Source of the DNA: Norana najaformis
Lineage: Eukaryota; Annelida; Clitellata; Crassiclitellata; Hormogastridae
Reading direction: 5' to 3'
NCBI GenBank assembly: GCA_964023275.1
Contig: OZ029917.1
Coordinates: forward strand, 24,610,505 to 24,674,504
Length of the DNA: 64,000 nt
In this document: piece by piece, positions 22,901 through 33,926 of the stretch
Position numbering within the stretch: the stretch's first letter is position 1
Layout of the letters: every line of letters begins with the position of its first letter
The notes under the pieces: model-generated
Database searches by the model: none
What the model was told of the DNA's origin: nothing
Seen by the model: only the letters and a program-made list of their open reading frames with translations
Translations under genes and position numbers: made by a program

Positions 22901-25900
22901 CATACCACAAGGTCCTGGAGTGAACGAGTGATTTTACTGAGTGCCAGGAATCTTGGGAGCAACTAGAAACCAACTTTCCAGTTCTTTGTTGTGCTCTTCG
23001 ATATCTTTTTACCAACCCATATGAATTTTATGCAAGAGATGTGTTGTTGGCACCAACAATATAAATCATCAGATGTGAGCAGAAATCCATCCACTTGTAG
23101 TAGCTTGAAGGCTTGCTCTTCCTACTTCTCTTTTTACAGACCCACCAACTCAATCACAGGGACTTTTCTCATGAGAAGTAGCAAAGAAATGCCACTATGG
23201 GGCAATGCCAAATTCTTCCAGACGGAAGGACAAACTTATATTGTGCAGCAGCTCCATCATTGAAATAAAAAAACTTTTTAGTGATAGGGAGATTGCCTCA
23301 GATGTGCTGTATGACTACTGTGTCATGCTTCAGTTCATTACAATACTATTCATCTAACTTTCTATGAAGATGGCTTCTAGAACAGTGAAACTGATAGCAA
23401 TGAAGACACCATAGAGAAAAAAGAAATTAATTGATGTAGCTCAAGAATTCATTTTAACAAAATCTATTTTTGAGCCTCCAAAACATATGTATATATGTAT
23501 ATACAGACACACTTTTGTAGGCCTATTATATAAATTAATAAATTTTGTATTTGTATGAGTTCAACATGTACAGAATATCTTTCCTTCATATATGTTAATG
23601 ATTCACTGTGGTAGATATCTACCAAATAACTTCAGGAACTGAGGAAGATGAAGAGATTGAAATCTGAGTAAATTGATCCATTATAGAGATTATTTTACAA
23701 TGTGATGCTATGAAATTGATGCCATTATAAACTCGCGAATGCAGGAAACACTGCCACAAATGAAATAAAAGTATAGCGTGAACAAGAAGAGACCCCATCA
23801 CCATTTTTGGTGAACTTACAGTCTCTGAGCTGCTCTTTCCAATGATGCAAATTGCATTGCTCCATGACCTGTCCCACATGATGATCTTTGGCTTTGAAAA
23901 TGGTCTTCAGAATACAATTTTCCATTTTTGGAAGGCCATATGGTAGCAGATGTGCATCAGAAAAAGAACATTTCTGCATATTTTTGTAGAGAAAGTATAT
24001 TAGCATTATGAGTTGTGAAAACATTCTTTAATACTACATCAGTTTGGCCATGTTGGGGCTGCAAAGTATGATCGTCAGACATGCACAAGTTTTTTTAGCC
24101 ATTTTCAGATGGGTCATAATATCACAGTTTTCAACACTCGTCATTCTTTTTTTCAGCATTTCATCTAAACAACAAAGACTAAATATCCTGAAAATTTCAT
24201 CAAATTATCTGCGATGTTAATGAAGTTATGAGCTTCTGAACGTCATTACAAATTTAGAAGCGAGTTCCGAAACGGCAAAAACGAGGTCACCCCATACGTC
24301 TTTGATACTCAGTATCTTCAAAACTACTTATCATATTGATCTAAAATTTGCATAGCTTCCTCTAATACCATAACAAACATTCTGTGAAATTTTCATTGAA
24401 ATTCAAGATGGTTGAGCTAGAACTTTCTGAAAAATTTGTTGAATTGAGATGGAATGACCCTGGTGCAATTTTGGTGTGTATGGATTATTGATCAGGTGCA
24501 ACAATCACACTTGACTCTGTGGCATCTCCGACAACACCGATTCATGACGTTTTGTCAGAACGGCTGAGACGGTTCCAGGAGAAGGCAGATGAAGCAGGAA
24601 TTATTGTCTGGGTTGTGTCGAAAGAGTTTGCAGACTCGAAGATGACACGAGAGCAGGTCTGGGGAATGTACAGTTTTAGCGTTCTCACAACCTTGATCAT
24701 CTAGCTGTGTTGTTGAGCTTTCCATTTAAATACTGTTTCCATATTTTGCATTGGTGTAACTGTATGCTGTAATATTAACAGACATTTAATATTGAGCCAT
24801 TTAAAAGAAACTCAGTGGTGATGCTTTAGTTGTTTTACCAATCCCTTGCTTCTGAGCTTCTTCTAGACTCAGCTTCTTTTGGATTTGAGGATATTCTTGA
24901 AAACATCCTTGCTCCGTACCAACTGTCGTTTAGCTTGATTTAATTAAATTATTCAAACCTACAGTAATAACTGCATTAAGTTTAAGACCTTAGCACTTGT
25001 TTTAAAATTCCTGCTTTCATCTGCCATCTCCTGTGCCCCATGGCTGTGCCCCATTTTACCTTAAGCTACTATGTATCTTGGTCTCATTCATTCATTCATA
25101 CCTGTCTGCAGATCCCTTTCCTGTTCTGCGGAAGGTGAGTTGGTTGTCCTGCTGACCAGAATTTTCACGGCTCGGCATAGAAGCTTCGCTGTGGTTGGTC
25201 CATCTTTCTTGAACAGGTTGTCTATCGGTTAAAACAATTTGGTTTTTGTGCTTGTATATGCTTCTCTATTCATTCCAGAGGTTGAATGATTCTATTTTTA
25301 GCTGAGAGTACTCTACATCCTGTAATCTTAGGATACAGACAACCACTGACACATTCTTTGGTTACAGTGACATTTCTTGGTTGAATGAGAATTATCTAAA
25401 TATGAGATTAGTCAATTTAATAATTATCTCAAAATGAGACTTCTTGGATTGATAAGAATTACCTTGAAATGAAACTGCTCAGTTTGATAAGAATTATCTT
25501 GGAGTGGTATATTAATTTGATAAAAATTATTATAACAAAATTGCCCATAAATTAAGACTTCCACCATGAATTATTGCCATTTGCTTGTGGCTTTTAGCAG
25601 TGAAAGACAATACTTTGTTGTGAATAGTTTTTATTACAGAAGTTTAGATTTTCTCATATTAATATGGGATGGTGAGTCACTGGTTCTAACTCTGTAAGTG
25701 CAGTCTCAAGCCTCCCTACAATGGTCACTTTGTGGAGACCATAAGCAAGAGTTTCACACACAGTTGCTTAAGTTTATGACAGTGATGCTTCACCAGTAGA
25801 TAACAGCAATTCATGTAAAAACAGAAATAATTATAAAAGTAAATAGATCATGTTGTAGAAACATGGTTTCTTATTGTTGTGTTTTATTTGTCTGTATGAA

Positions 25901-28900
25901 GACCCTGAGCAATGCTTTAACACACACAGTTGCTTACAATTATGACATTGATGCTTCACCATTAGATATTGGCAATTTATAATATTATATTATAATAATA
26001 TTATATTATAAATTATAATATTAAATAGGTAAGGTTACTGATCAGTGGCTTCCAATTTCTGTGAACCTGTTGTTTCTCACTGGTAGGTGTTCTACTGTGA
26101 GCGACGCAAGCGCATGATACCTGTCTTGTACGAAGATGTCCAGATGCCGGGATGGATGTCTATGCTTATTGGCACACAGCGCTTCGAAGTAAATAAATAA
26201 TTATATGCGTACCTATTTAAATGTCAATTAAGTTTGAATTGCTATGTCTAATTTGCAAAAATTGCATGTCAGGACTTAACTGTAATGAACATGTGTAAAT
26301 TTCTGTGTGAATTACCTTTTTTATCACACTGAGGCCAAAGTTCAAGTCTGGGTGTATATTACTTAGAACTTTTTACATTGCTTTGTTTATATTAATTACT
26401 TCTATTTTTCTGTGCATTTCTGATTGTATAGTACATTGCGTGTATTATTTATGCACATTATTTTGTGTATATTGTTTTGTTCTTTGTATACAATTACAGT
26501 GTATGTAACTAGACTTTTTATGTAGATTTGAAGGCACTTCCTGCCAGTCTAAATGATGTTGCAGTTCATACAGAACAAGTTCATCCACAGGCAAATGATG
26601 CTTCAACTGCAGTAAAATCTCCACTGACCTAAATTTTTTCACATAGAATTAGACCAACCAAGGCTTACCCAGACTTCACAGTTGGTATCAAATTCAAATT
26701 ACCTAGTTGGTGTTGCATTATGGATGAGGTACAGTGACAGCCAAATGAAGCATTAGCAGCATGTGGTCATGATTAATGTCTGGCACAGCTGGGACTGAGG
26801 GCAGAAGTAGCCACATCCAGATAACCCTCACTCTGCCTTGTTCGTAGAACAGAGTGGAGCGTTTGACAGTAGCAGGCTTGCCAAACAATGAAGACCCCTT
26901 TGTTGATACCACTATGAAGACTTGGGCCTCCCACTTTTCCAAATCTGTGATTTTCTGATTGCAGTCAGCAGGCTGGATGTTGTAGTAAGGGCTCAGCATT
27001 ACATTCTAGATATTTTGTTTGCATTACTTTATTTATGTTGTTTTGTTTGCATTACTTTTTGTATACTATTGTTTGTACATTACTTATGTTTATTATTTTG
27101 AGTACATTGTTATGTCTATATTGCATTGCTTCCTTTCTTTTAAGGATGCAAGAAGCTCTGATTTTGAGGATTCGATAAAGGCACGCATACGAAAGGTTTT
27201 TGACTCATCTCCTCTCGAAGACCTAAAGGAAGATGAGGTCAACGAAGAAAAATTGTCAGCAGAAGTAAGTGTTAGGTTACAAATTATGAAAGCAGTAATT
27301 TTGTCTTTGGGACAAATAATGTTAGCAACAGTGATGAAAAATTGTGATGCAATGGCAACAAGTGTGTGTTACAAAGCATCATATTGTACTGTTCTGATGA
27401 TTTTTGTTTATTTTTTAATCCATGATGTGATCTGTGATTAACTGTTGTAGGTTCAGATCTTGAAAGAGAAAATTGCAGTCATCAGTCAGAATACTGTCGA
27501 TAATTCTGAGAAAGTCAGTGCCATTTCTGTTGAAGTAATTCTTGATAAACAGATGATGTTTAGTGATCTAGCCTGACTTTAAATCCTAATAAAAATCACT
27601 GAACTTATTGCTAAGCTAAGCAAAATATCTCGAAACAAATTTGCCATGCAAAACATTTATACTATTTAGGAACTTCCCTTAAGGCATTTTATATTTATTT
27701 TGAGCATGTAGGCTTTTATTTTTTCATTTGCTATTCGATGCCTACAGCAAATTGTCCAAACAAACATTAATCCCCAGTATATATTGTGGGTTTTAAGAAG
27801 GCGTAAATAATAAAAGGTAACAGAAGACACTAACAACACAGATGAAGAGTGAAAACGCCACGTAGGATTTACCACAAGCCCAGGTGGAGCTGTTCTGAAG
27901 TGATGCAGAAGACGAGGTCTTTACTGGCTTTTCATAGATGACCAAAGGCAAATGAACTTTTTGGAAAATTTAATTGATTTGTTACAAAAAACTTGGAAAA
28001 TCTGGACTTATTAACATACGTATCTGTCTAATAGTTACTAACAGTGCCTATCTCTCACTGATTTCATACCTTCGGATGCTTTCAGCTGGCAGGACTTAGA
28101 ACCAAGTAATTACTACTATTCATAAATTGTATAAGTGTAAATCAAATCACAACAAATGTTAAAAGTCTTTAATTTCAAAAGTGCAAAAAATTAATTTTAT
28201 TTCACGAAAATGTTATTTTTGAGTAATATTTTGCTTTTGATGGCCATATATTTACAGCCGTTACACAGTTATACATATTCTGACTAAAATTTTGTAAACG
28301 AGTGACCCCTGTATGCCAGTGCGACCTGTGTATTGACTTTACAAAAGTTTTTGCTGTTCTTGCGTCACTGCATCTTGTAGTAAGGAGCGACATATAGTAC
28401 GAAAAATACAATAAAATAACGTTAAGGAACTGGTACGGTTTTGATCATTTATTGTAACTTGCTTTGCCACTGCTTTGAACTTGGCCTTAGAATGCTGTCA
28501 TTCTGCATTTTTCGGAATGGATGTTGTAGGAGTACCAAGGCAGAACTGTGTTTGTTTATGTGTCTGGCAGTGTCAGATTCTATTCGAGCATCTCTGAAGC
28601 CATCTGCAAGTATGTTCCAGTTCATGCTTCATATACTCAGGCACCTGTGTCTTGTGGTTGATTAAATGCCAACAGTAATTGGGTTAAATTCACAGAATTC
28701 GATGTCACTTTTCACTATTCTGTATTTCTTAGAAATGCATTTGTTGTTTATTGTAATTATTGTGTTGCTTGCATTGTAAACTCGAGCTTAAAGAAATTGC
28801 AGAGATTACCAGGATTCCTTCTCTGGATAGATTTTGGTAGTACATTAATAAGCCATAATCCTGTGAGAAAAGGTTTGTCTGGTGGTTGGATTACTCTTGT

Positions 28901-31900
28901 TATATTTGCTGCACAGCTGAAACATCCTTCCCTCAACCCAGGAAGTCTTCTGTAAGAAGAACATTGTTATAAATGAGCGATTACCTTACCTTACATTCTG
29001 AGAGTTTTCTTCAGTTACCAAAGATTAGAATGATGAACAGCCTCTAGTTTCAATTACACTCTGATTTCTATCATTAGATTCATAATGAGAATTTTGATAG
29101 AATTCGGTAGGAACATAGATCCCACATTTAATTTAGCTTAGAATGGCACCATAAAGATGCAGTATATGATATGGATTGCTAAGTTAGCCATATAAGAAAG
29201 GTCCAGTTTCTGTGACATTTGACTACCACTGTAAACATGGATAATTTCTGGGGTACTTACTCTTCAGGTCCATTGGAGTTCATCTGGCTAGACTGGATGG
29301 AGTTCAGATGGTAACTGGTGGATTTTTTGGTGTTGGAGAAACTGTTGGCCGGAGCTACTATTCTGAATGCATGGAGTCTGGTCGACCAAGCAACATCTGG
29401 CATATTTTGCCAACCAAAGATAGCCAAGTACTCTCACACTTCAGATTAATATTTACATGACTAGTGCTAATATTCAATTTTTGGGAATTTGTTTGTTCAT
29501 CTGCATCTGTTGATCCCAAACTGAAAAAGATACGAGTTTAAGACAAAGTAAACAGATTAATGGGCTACAATTGGCAGACCAAGAAAGTAACATCACCTTG
29601 TCACCTTGTGCTGTCAGCTCTTTGAGCTCTAGCGACCGTCATGATCAATCTTCTCCATTCCTTTCTTTCCAATGTCGCGTCCCTTAGTTGTGCCAAGTTC
29701 ATTCCAGTTGCTTCGTGTATCTTGTCCATCCATTTTTTCCTTGGTCTCCCTTGTTTTCTCTTTCCCTCTCCACAAGCCAGCATCATTTCTTTTTCCAATC
29801 CATCTGATCTCATAACATGTCCAAAGAACCTCAGCTTTGATTTTAGCACTGTTTGTTGTAACGTTTCATCTTGCTCAATTCCGATCGCTTTGCGTACCCA
29901 TATTTTTTTTGGTCAACATCTCACTGCCATATGTTACTGTTGGTATAATCAAGGCCCTCACCAATCTTTTTTTCGTGTCTGTGCTCACATGTTTGTCTTT
30001 CCATATTTTTTCTAGTCCATTCATTGCGGCTTTTCCAATCGCCACCCTTCGGTTTATTTCCATATCGCACTTTCCTTCTCTTTCTACTACTGATCCCAAG
30101 AATGTAAAGCTTGTTACCATCTCTAATTCTCTCCATCCACCATAAAACTGCCCTCCTCAGCTGTTGTCATGATCTTCGTTTTCTTTATATTGAAGTATAG
30201 TCCTGCTTTCTCGCTCTCTCTCTTCAGCCTTCTTATCAGTTCTACCAGATCTGTTTTTTTACCTGCTAATAGTGTTGTGTCATCTGCGTATCTCAGATTA
30301 TTCAGTGTTCTTCCCGCTATCTTTACTCCCTCTTTTGCTCCATCCATTTCCGCCAGTGAAAGTAACATAGTCGTACTTAATTAAGACTTATTGCATATTA
30401 ACAAGCAATGCCGGTGGTGGCAAAGAACTTAAGTGAATTCTTTATTATTGACATATAGTGAAATCTTATATAAAGGAGAAAATGGGTCATATTCATGACC
30501 TACTAGGAAAAATCAAATTTAAGAAGTAAATATTTGCAAGATATTACAAGTTGCAGTTGTTTTTCATCATTTAGCGAATTATGCAGCGGTTTTTTAAATA
30601 GCTGCAAATTTTAAAGTTACAGAGGCAAGGTATTCCGTATTGACAGTCCAGTACATTTAATATTAAAATAACTGGTTCTCATAATTACAAAATGTGAGAA
30701 TTTGGACATTGGAAGTGACATAGAAAATGGCTAAAATGCCATATGTTGGGAACTTTGGGTTTTTGTTCATTCAGTATTTTTGTTTGAGAATACCCAGTAT
30801 TTCAGAAATGATTTTTGAGTTTTATGCAGTTATAGTAAATGTAATTTATTTGTTTAGTCAACATTGTAAAATATTTATTTGGAATAAAACTAAAACTGTA
30901 TTTTGACTTTTAATAGAAGTGGGATCTTTTGTATTTGTAAGGATCAAAGTCGAAAGGGAAGACAAAATCCTGATAAGACATTTGCAGAAGTGCCTTACGG
31001 TCGTACAGTTTTCATTGGAGATAGTGTTCGTGAACGTGAATCCATAACTTCAAGGGCTTTTGACATATGCATCTTGGTTGAAGGTGTGTTTTGTATGCTT
31101 TTTGCACAAGGGTAACAGACTCACAGAATGCGTTATCGCTGTTTCTGCTTTATTCAGAGCTGTTACCAAAAGCAAACTTATTGTTGCTGCATTTAGCATT
31201 TGCTTTTGTCAGAATGGTTCAATAGCACACATCAGTTACTAAAATGTCAGTTTATCAAAGACAGTGGAGTGGTGTATTGCTTTAATTGGCTGAGAATCAG
31301 AAAAATCGTTGTCTAATGCCTTATGGATTTGGTGCCAGTTATATTGGATTTTAGACCAGTGTTGAAAGAGGGAATAATAATATATATATATGTATGTATA
31401 TATATATATAATATTATAGGGGTAGGGCTATATTATAGGCATATGTACTAGTATGTTTTGTTCATTGTTTTTTAGGCATATGTACTAGTATGTTTTGTTC
31501 ATTGTTTTTGCAGGTGGTCCAGGTGCTGCCTATGAAGCACAACAGTTCGCCTGGAACGATCATGTCGTAGTTCCAATTCGATCAACTGGTGGTGCTGCCG
31601 GTGGGAACTTCAACCTCCCAGATAAGATATTTGAGGTAAGAGCAATTCTGCTTCATACTTGTTTCTAAGCTCAGAACTTTCCTTTTCATCTGAGCCTAGC
31701 TCTGCACCTTTCACTAGGTTTTTACATACCAGGTAATTGGTGTTTTTGTGGTTTTGATCTGTTTTGCATTTCTTATGGTTAGTTCTTCTCAGGTTGATTT
31801 TATCGGATGTAACTCATATAGCACCTTACAGAGAAAAAATGAAGCATAATATCTCCAAGGAAACAGAACTTAAGACAGCATTACTACTTCCACAGTTTAC

Positions 31901-33926
31901 CAATCTATGCAGACTGCTGATGTAGGTGGAAGATAGTTAAGTACAAGTAGTTGCCACGGCTACCCAAATCCTGGTGCATCATTTGACAGGGACTCTTAAG
32001 ACATTGCATTATCAGAGAGGGGAGGTTTATCAACCGTTGTTGAGCTCTTTAAAGCAGATCAGATTTTAAGTAGAAATGATTCGTTGCTACAGTTCTAAGA
32101 AGCACCTGAAACGTTTTGACTGTTCCTCTTCCTGAACAACCATCTTTAAAGTATCTGCCCGTTTAGAGCATGAGCAAGGCTTAAATTACTTGCATACGAC
32201 CAGCGCATACACTCAGACTAATTAATCTCCGACTAGCAGCCTTCAAAAGACGGCATGCAGAGACTAACTTATGCAAGGTAATTTTTCTACACAGGGTTTT
32301 TCCAATATTTACATGATGTTGTTGATCATGATTAACTTTGGAAAGGCAACACATATTTTCATATTCTCAAGCTTAATATATATTGATGTTCATGATGTAT
32401 ATTCATCAGGCAGTCATTTCAGACGTGAATGATATTTATTCTTAATATTTTCAGGTAAATTAAATGAAAAGAAATTTACATGCCAAGTTTCCTTGTTAAT
32501 GATTGAATGAATCGAGTGGATTCCAACAGTCCCTCAATGCTTGTTGACATCAAAAACTATTTCAAACTGACAAATTGTGTCGCCTGCCATTTTGTTTATT
32601 TTCAATACACCAGGACTAGGTCCACATATGCCAGGTAGACTAGGTTAGTCCAGACGTAACATGCAAAGACTTCATCATTAAAATGACATGCAATTAGAAT
32701 TGTTAAGAATTTGCATGGCGTGGACACTGAACGTTGCTTCTCTAACTTGGACGCTTGAAAACTTATCTCTATAAATAAGTTTCAAATTTCCATATTTATG
32801 TTCGTTTGTGACTGTAAACTGTTTTCTGCGATGTTTGATAGACTAAGAATTGTGCAGGCTGCCACTCCCGTTTGACCAGATCTCAGGATTACTAAAGCAG
32901 CTTTGTCTGTATGAACAGATGGTTATTTGCAATTAAATGCGCTAGTTCTCATTGTGAAACTTACTTCCTAAACGCTTCATTCAATGCCTAACTTGCAACT
33001 ATCTAAAAAGCAAATGTGCCTGTTTTTAACTATTCCTTATAATTTGCAGTTAGTTAACTTTTAATTTGCAGTTAGTTAACTCTTGTTTTTTCCTTCTTAT
33101 TTAGTAAGGCATTTACAGTTTAGTTGTATTTGAATATTTGTTTATTTTGTCAGAAACTGTTTTGTTTTTATAATGTGTATTTATTATGTTAATATAATAA
33201 TTATGTTAATGTGTTAATAGCCATCTCAGTGACAATGCGTAATACGCGATCCTGGGAATTAAGTGGGACTTTTTCCTTCTGGGCTTGCCCTTGCATCCAA
33301 TTCAGCTACACAGCACTTGTAACATGTATTGCTCTTGACTTGGGATCAAGAAAAGAGAGATTCAGGTTCAGATATTTTCCCTAAATTTCAAAGAGGTTGG
33401 GTTCTTACCACTGCAGGTCCGGGGTTAAATATTGGTGCATTGGGTGACATTAGCTCTTGCAATACATGTAATTTATTGTTGAACTAGGTTGTCTTGGGTT
33501 GTTGTTTTCATGATTTTGCTTCAGTGAAACAACATCTTTGGAGCCTAGTTCTGCTGCACCTGTGAGGACTAATAATACTGACAAAGGCAGATAATAAAAC
33601 AGGCCATTGAAATTTCCTTTTAGCTTCCTACTGGTGTTTCAAAGGGTGACTGGGATGCACTGGGTGACCCTGCCCTACCAGCTGATGCAGTGGGGTTGGC
33701 TGTCGCCAACATTGTTGGGAGCGTCCGAGATCGTCTGGCTTTGGACTCGCCAAACTTCAACCTCGAGGGAGAAATGCCACGCTTGAAGTCACAGGATTCA
33801 TCAAACAGTCTCTTCAACATATCACCAATGAATGACACAGATGAAGAAACGAAGAGTCCAAGGAAGAAACGACTAAAATGGTTGTCAACCGATGGGGAGC
33901 AGGTAGAATTTACAGACAGTGACTGA
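9467..33926 (+). CDS. TIR-TIR-SLOG protein, multi-exon (5' end uncertain)
   Basis: Nineteen exons join in phase: 9467-9680, 11155-11246, 12657-12714, 13710-13922, 14489-14663, 16252-16377, 16789-16924, 20180-20280, 20780-20896, 21168-21315, 24496-24656, 26087-26188, 27145-27264, 27451-27534, 28530-28609, 29268-29427, 30942-31083, 31514-31635, 33624-33926 (stop TGA). The joined frame gives about 884 residues. It has a tandem GWP-repeat N-terminus (about 1-190), TIR1 (about 220-340), TIR2 (about 397-548), a charged linker (549-616), SLOG (617 to about 815) and a Ser/Asp-rich tail with a KSPRKKRLKW basic patch. TIR domains bind or cleave NAD, and SLOG domains bind NAD-derived nucleotides; the fusion implies both steps in one cytosolic protein (inference). 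The 58-nt exon 12657-12714 is chosen because it alone reconciles the phases. The start is unresolved: an upstream exon ending in phase 1 is needed, unless the in-frame ATG at 9448 is used. Confidence 0.8.
12245..12266. repeat. TA/TG microsatellite
   Basis: A run of about six TA followed by about six TG dinucleotides lies in an intron of the TIR-SLOG gene. Confidence 0.8.
14489..16924 (+). other. TIR domain 1 (exons 5-7 of the TIR-SLOG gene)
   Basis: The joined exons give the TIR layout. Strand A is ILISYVRAEA, and a helix leads to LGYSVYLDV (strand B). Then come WQDALNSAV (helix C region), CKVFVPLVTPRYG (strand D with the usual 'V..S/T' turn) and QWTNREV, a WxxxE motif at residues 289-293. 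The CKVFVPLVTPRYGETQWTNRE order is diagnostic. The helix-C position that holds the catalytic Glu in NAD-cleaving TIRs appears to be Ser here by my alignment, so enzymatic activity is doubtful for this copy. Confidence 0.85.
18475..19950 (+). pseudogene. Decayed piggyBac transposase in an intron
   Basis: Plus-strand frames give, in order: an acidic Ser/Asp N-terminus (ESDSDSDCNLDSD, about 18484); a DDE_Tnp_1_7-like block with TPISSCMPCNRF and FFHVTDNTSEPDKN (18980-19075); SGHTMFMDNWYSS (about 19408-19446), the conserved GHxxxxDNWYTS block; and a C-terminal MKWHKKPMFYLLQMTVLNAS-like piece (about 19782-19836). Stops and frameshifts separate the blocks. Terminal repeats and TTAA ends were not found. 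It sits in the 3.2-kb intron between exons 7 and 8 of the TIR-SLOG gene, in sense orientation. Confidence 0.75.
22058..23943. repeat. Inverted repeat, arms about 383 bp, 1.1-kb spacer
   Basis: 22058-22440 is repeated in inverted orientation at 23562-23943, with only a few percent mismatches. The spacer holds a minus-strand frame (22903-22616) with GDYVACLYDDGLWWSGIIR and EVIFMHP-FKWP blocks. This resembles the Tudor/SH3-like 'V-Y-D..WW.G.I' segment seen in some transposon-encoded proteins. The structure lies wholly in the intron between exons 10 and 11 of the TIR-SLOG gene. It may be a DNA transposon with very long terminal repeats, or two head-to-head copies. Confidence 0.85.
25975..26030. 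repeat. AT-rich palindromic simple repeat
   Basis: ATTATAATATT units alternate on both strands just upstream of the acceptor of exon 12 of the TIR-SLOG gene. This is a low-complexity palindrome. Confidence 0.7.
26525..27000 (-). pseudogene. Ty3/gypsy-like retroelement remnant (possible retropepsin region)
   Basis: The minus-strand frame includes VFIVVSTKGSSLFGKPATVK, resembling the 'FxVVxG...LLGxPA' segment between protease and RT in gypsy-type Pol. A further block HHLPVDELVLYELQHHLD could echo the RRIPF...L...L start of RT. The match is weak and interrupted by stops. It lies in the intron between exons 12 and 13 of the TIR-SLOG gene, antisense. Confidence 0.35.
27145..27534 (+). other. Charged linker exons between TIR2 and SLOG
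   Basis: Two phase-0 exons (27145-27264, 27451-27534) encode DSIKARIRKVFDSSPLEDL and then LKEKIAVISQNTVDNSEKV. This is a highly charged, likely helical or coiled-coil spacer of about 68 residues joining the effector-like TIRs to the sensor-like SLOG. Confidence 0.75.
29594..30357 (-). mobile_element. 5'-truncated RTE/BovB-like LINE with 11-bp target duplication
   Basis: The minus strand is nearly identical to the 3' half of the element at 57225. Shared protein blocks include KIAGRTLNNLRYADDTTLLA and HVMRSDGLEKEMMLACGEGK. About 120 bases covering the 'ETWTMTKK...WVRR' region are deleted, breaking the frame. The target site GAAAGTAACAT is duplicated exactly at 29583-29593 and 30358-30368. It lies antisense in the intron between exons 16 and 17 of the TIR-SLOG gene. 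Confidence 0.9.
31378..31412. repeat. TA/TG microsatellite
   Basis: Dinucleotide run of TATATA and TGTATG units in the intron before exon 18 of the TIR-SLOG gene. Confidence 0.8.
31437..31510 (+). repeat. 37-bp tandem duplication of a 3' splice-site region
   Basis: The unit AGGCATATGTACTAGTATGT... ending TTGTTCATTGTTTTTT occurs twice (31437-31473, 31474-31510), with one difference at the end. The second copy runs into the real acceptor TTGCAG at 31513. The first copy ends TTTTTTAG, so a cryptic acceptor lies 38 bases upstream of the real one. Confidence 0.85.

Larger units (their letters stand above)
20780..26188 (+). other. TIR domain 2 (exons 9-12 of the TIR-SLOG gene)
   Basis: Strand A is PLVVISLHPAENRF, the helix and strand B are YLSRLLEGDGFEVWLSTEV, helix C is RLRRFQEKADEA, strand D is GIIVWVVSKEFADS, and strand E is KRMIPVLYEDVQMPGW. 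All are standard TIR landmarks in order, with an insert of about 40 residues between strands B and C. Acidic residues (ADEAG) occupy the helix-C position of the catalytic Glu, so this TIR is the better candidate for NAD cleavage. Exons 9-12 join in phases 0, 1 and 0. Confidence 0.8.
28530..33926 (+). other. SLOG (LOG-like Rossmann) domain, exons 15-19 of the TIR-SLOG gene
   Basis: The domain begins with strand RTVFVYVSGSVRFYSSI. It continues with HLARLDGVQMVTGGFFGVGE, the GGxxGxxE-type nucleotide loop (residues 659-667). It then has YGRTVFIGDSVRERE, the strand AFDICILVEGGPGAAYEA (743-752, equivalent of the PGGxGTxxE motif), and a final strand HVVVPIRSTGGAAGG. This order is that of the SLOG/LOG superfamily, known from Thoeris ThsA, TRPM channels and LOG phosphoribohydrolases. 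Canonical LOG catalytic residues are only partly kept, so ligand sensing is likelier than hydrolysis (inference). The tail after residue about 815 is disordered and basic-acidic. Confidence 0.8.
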
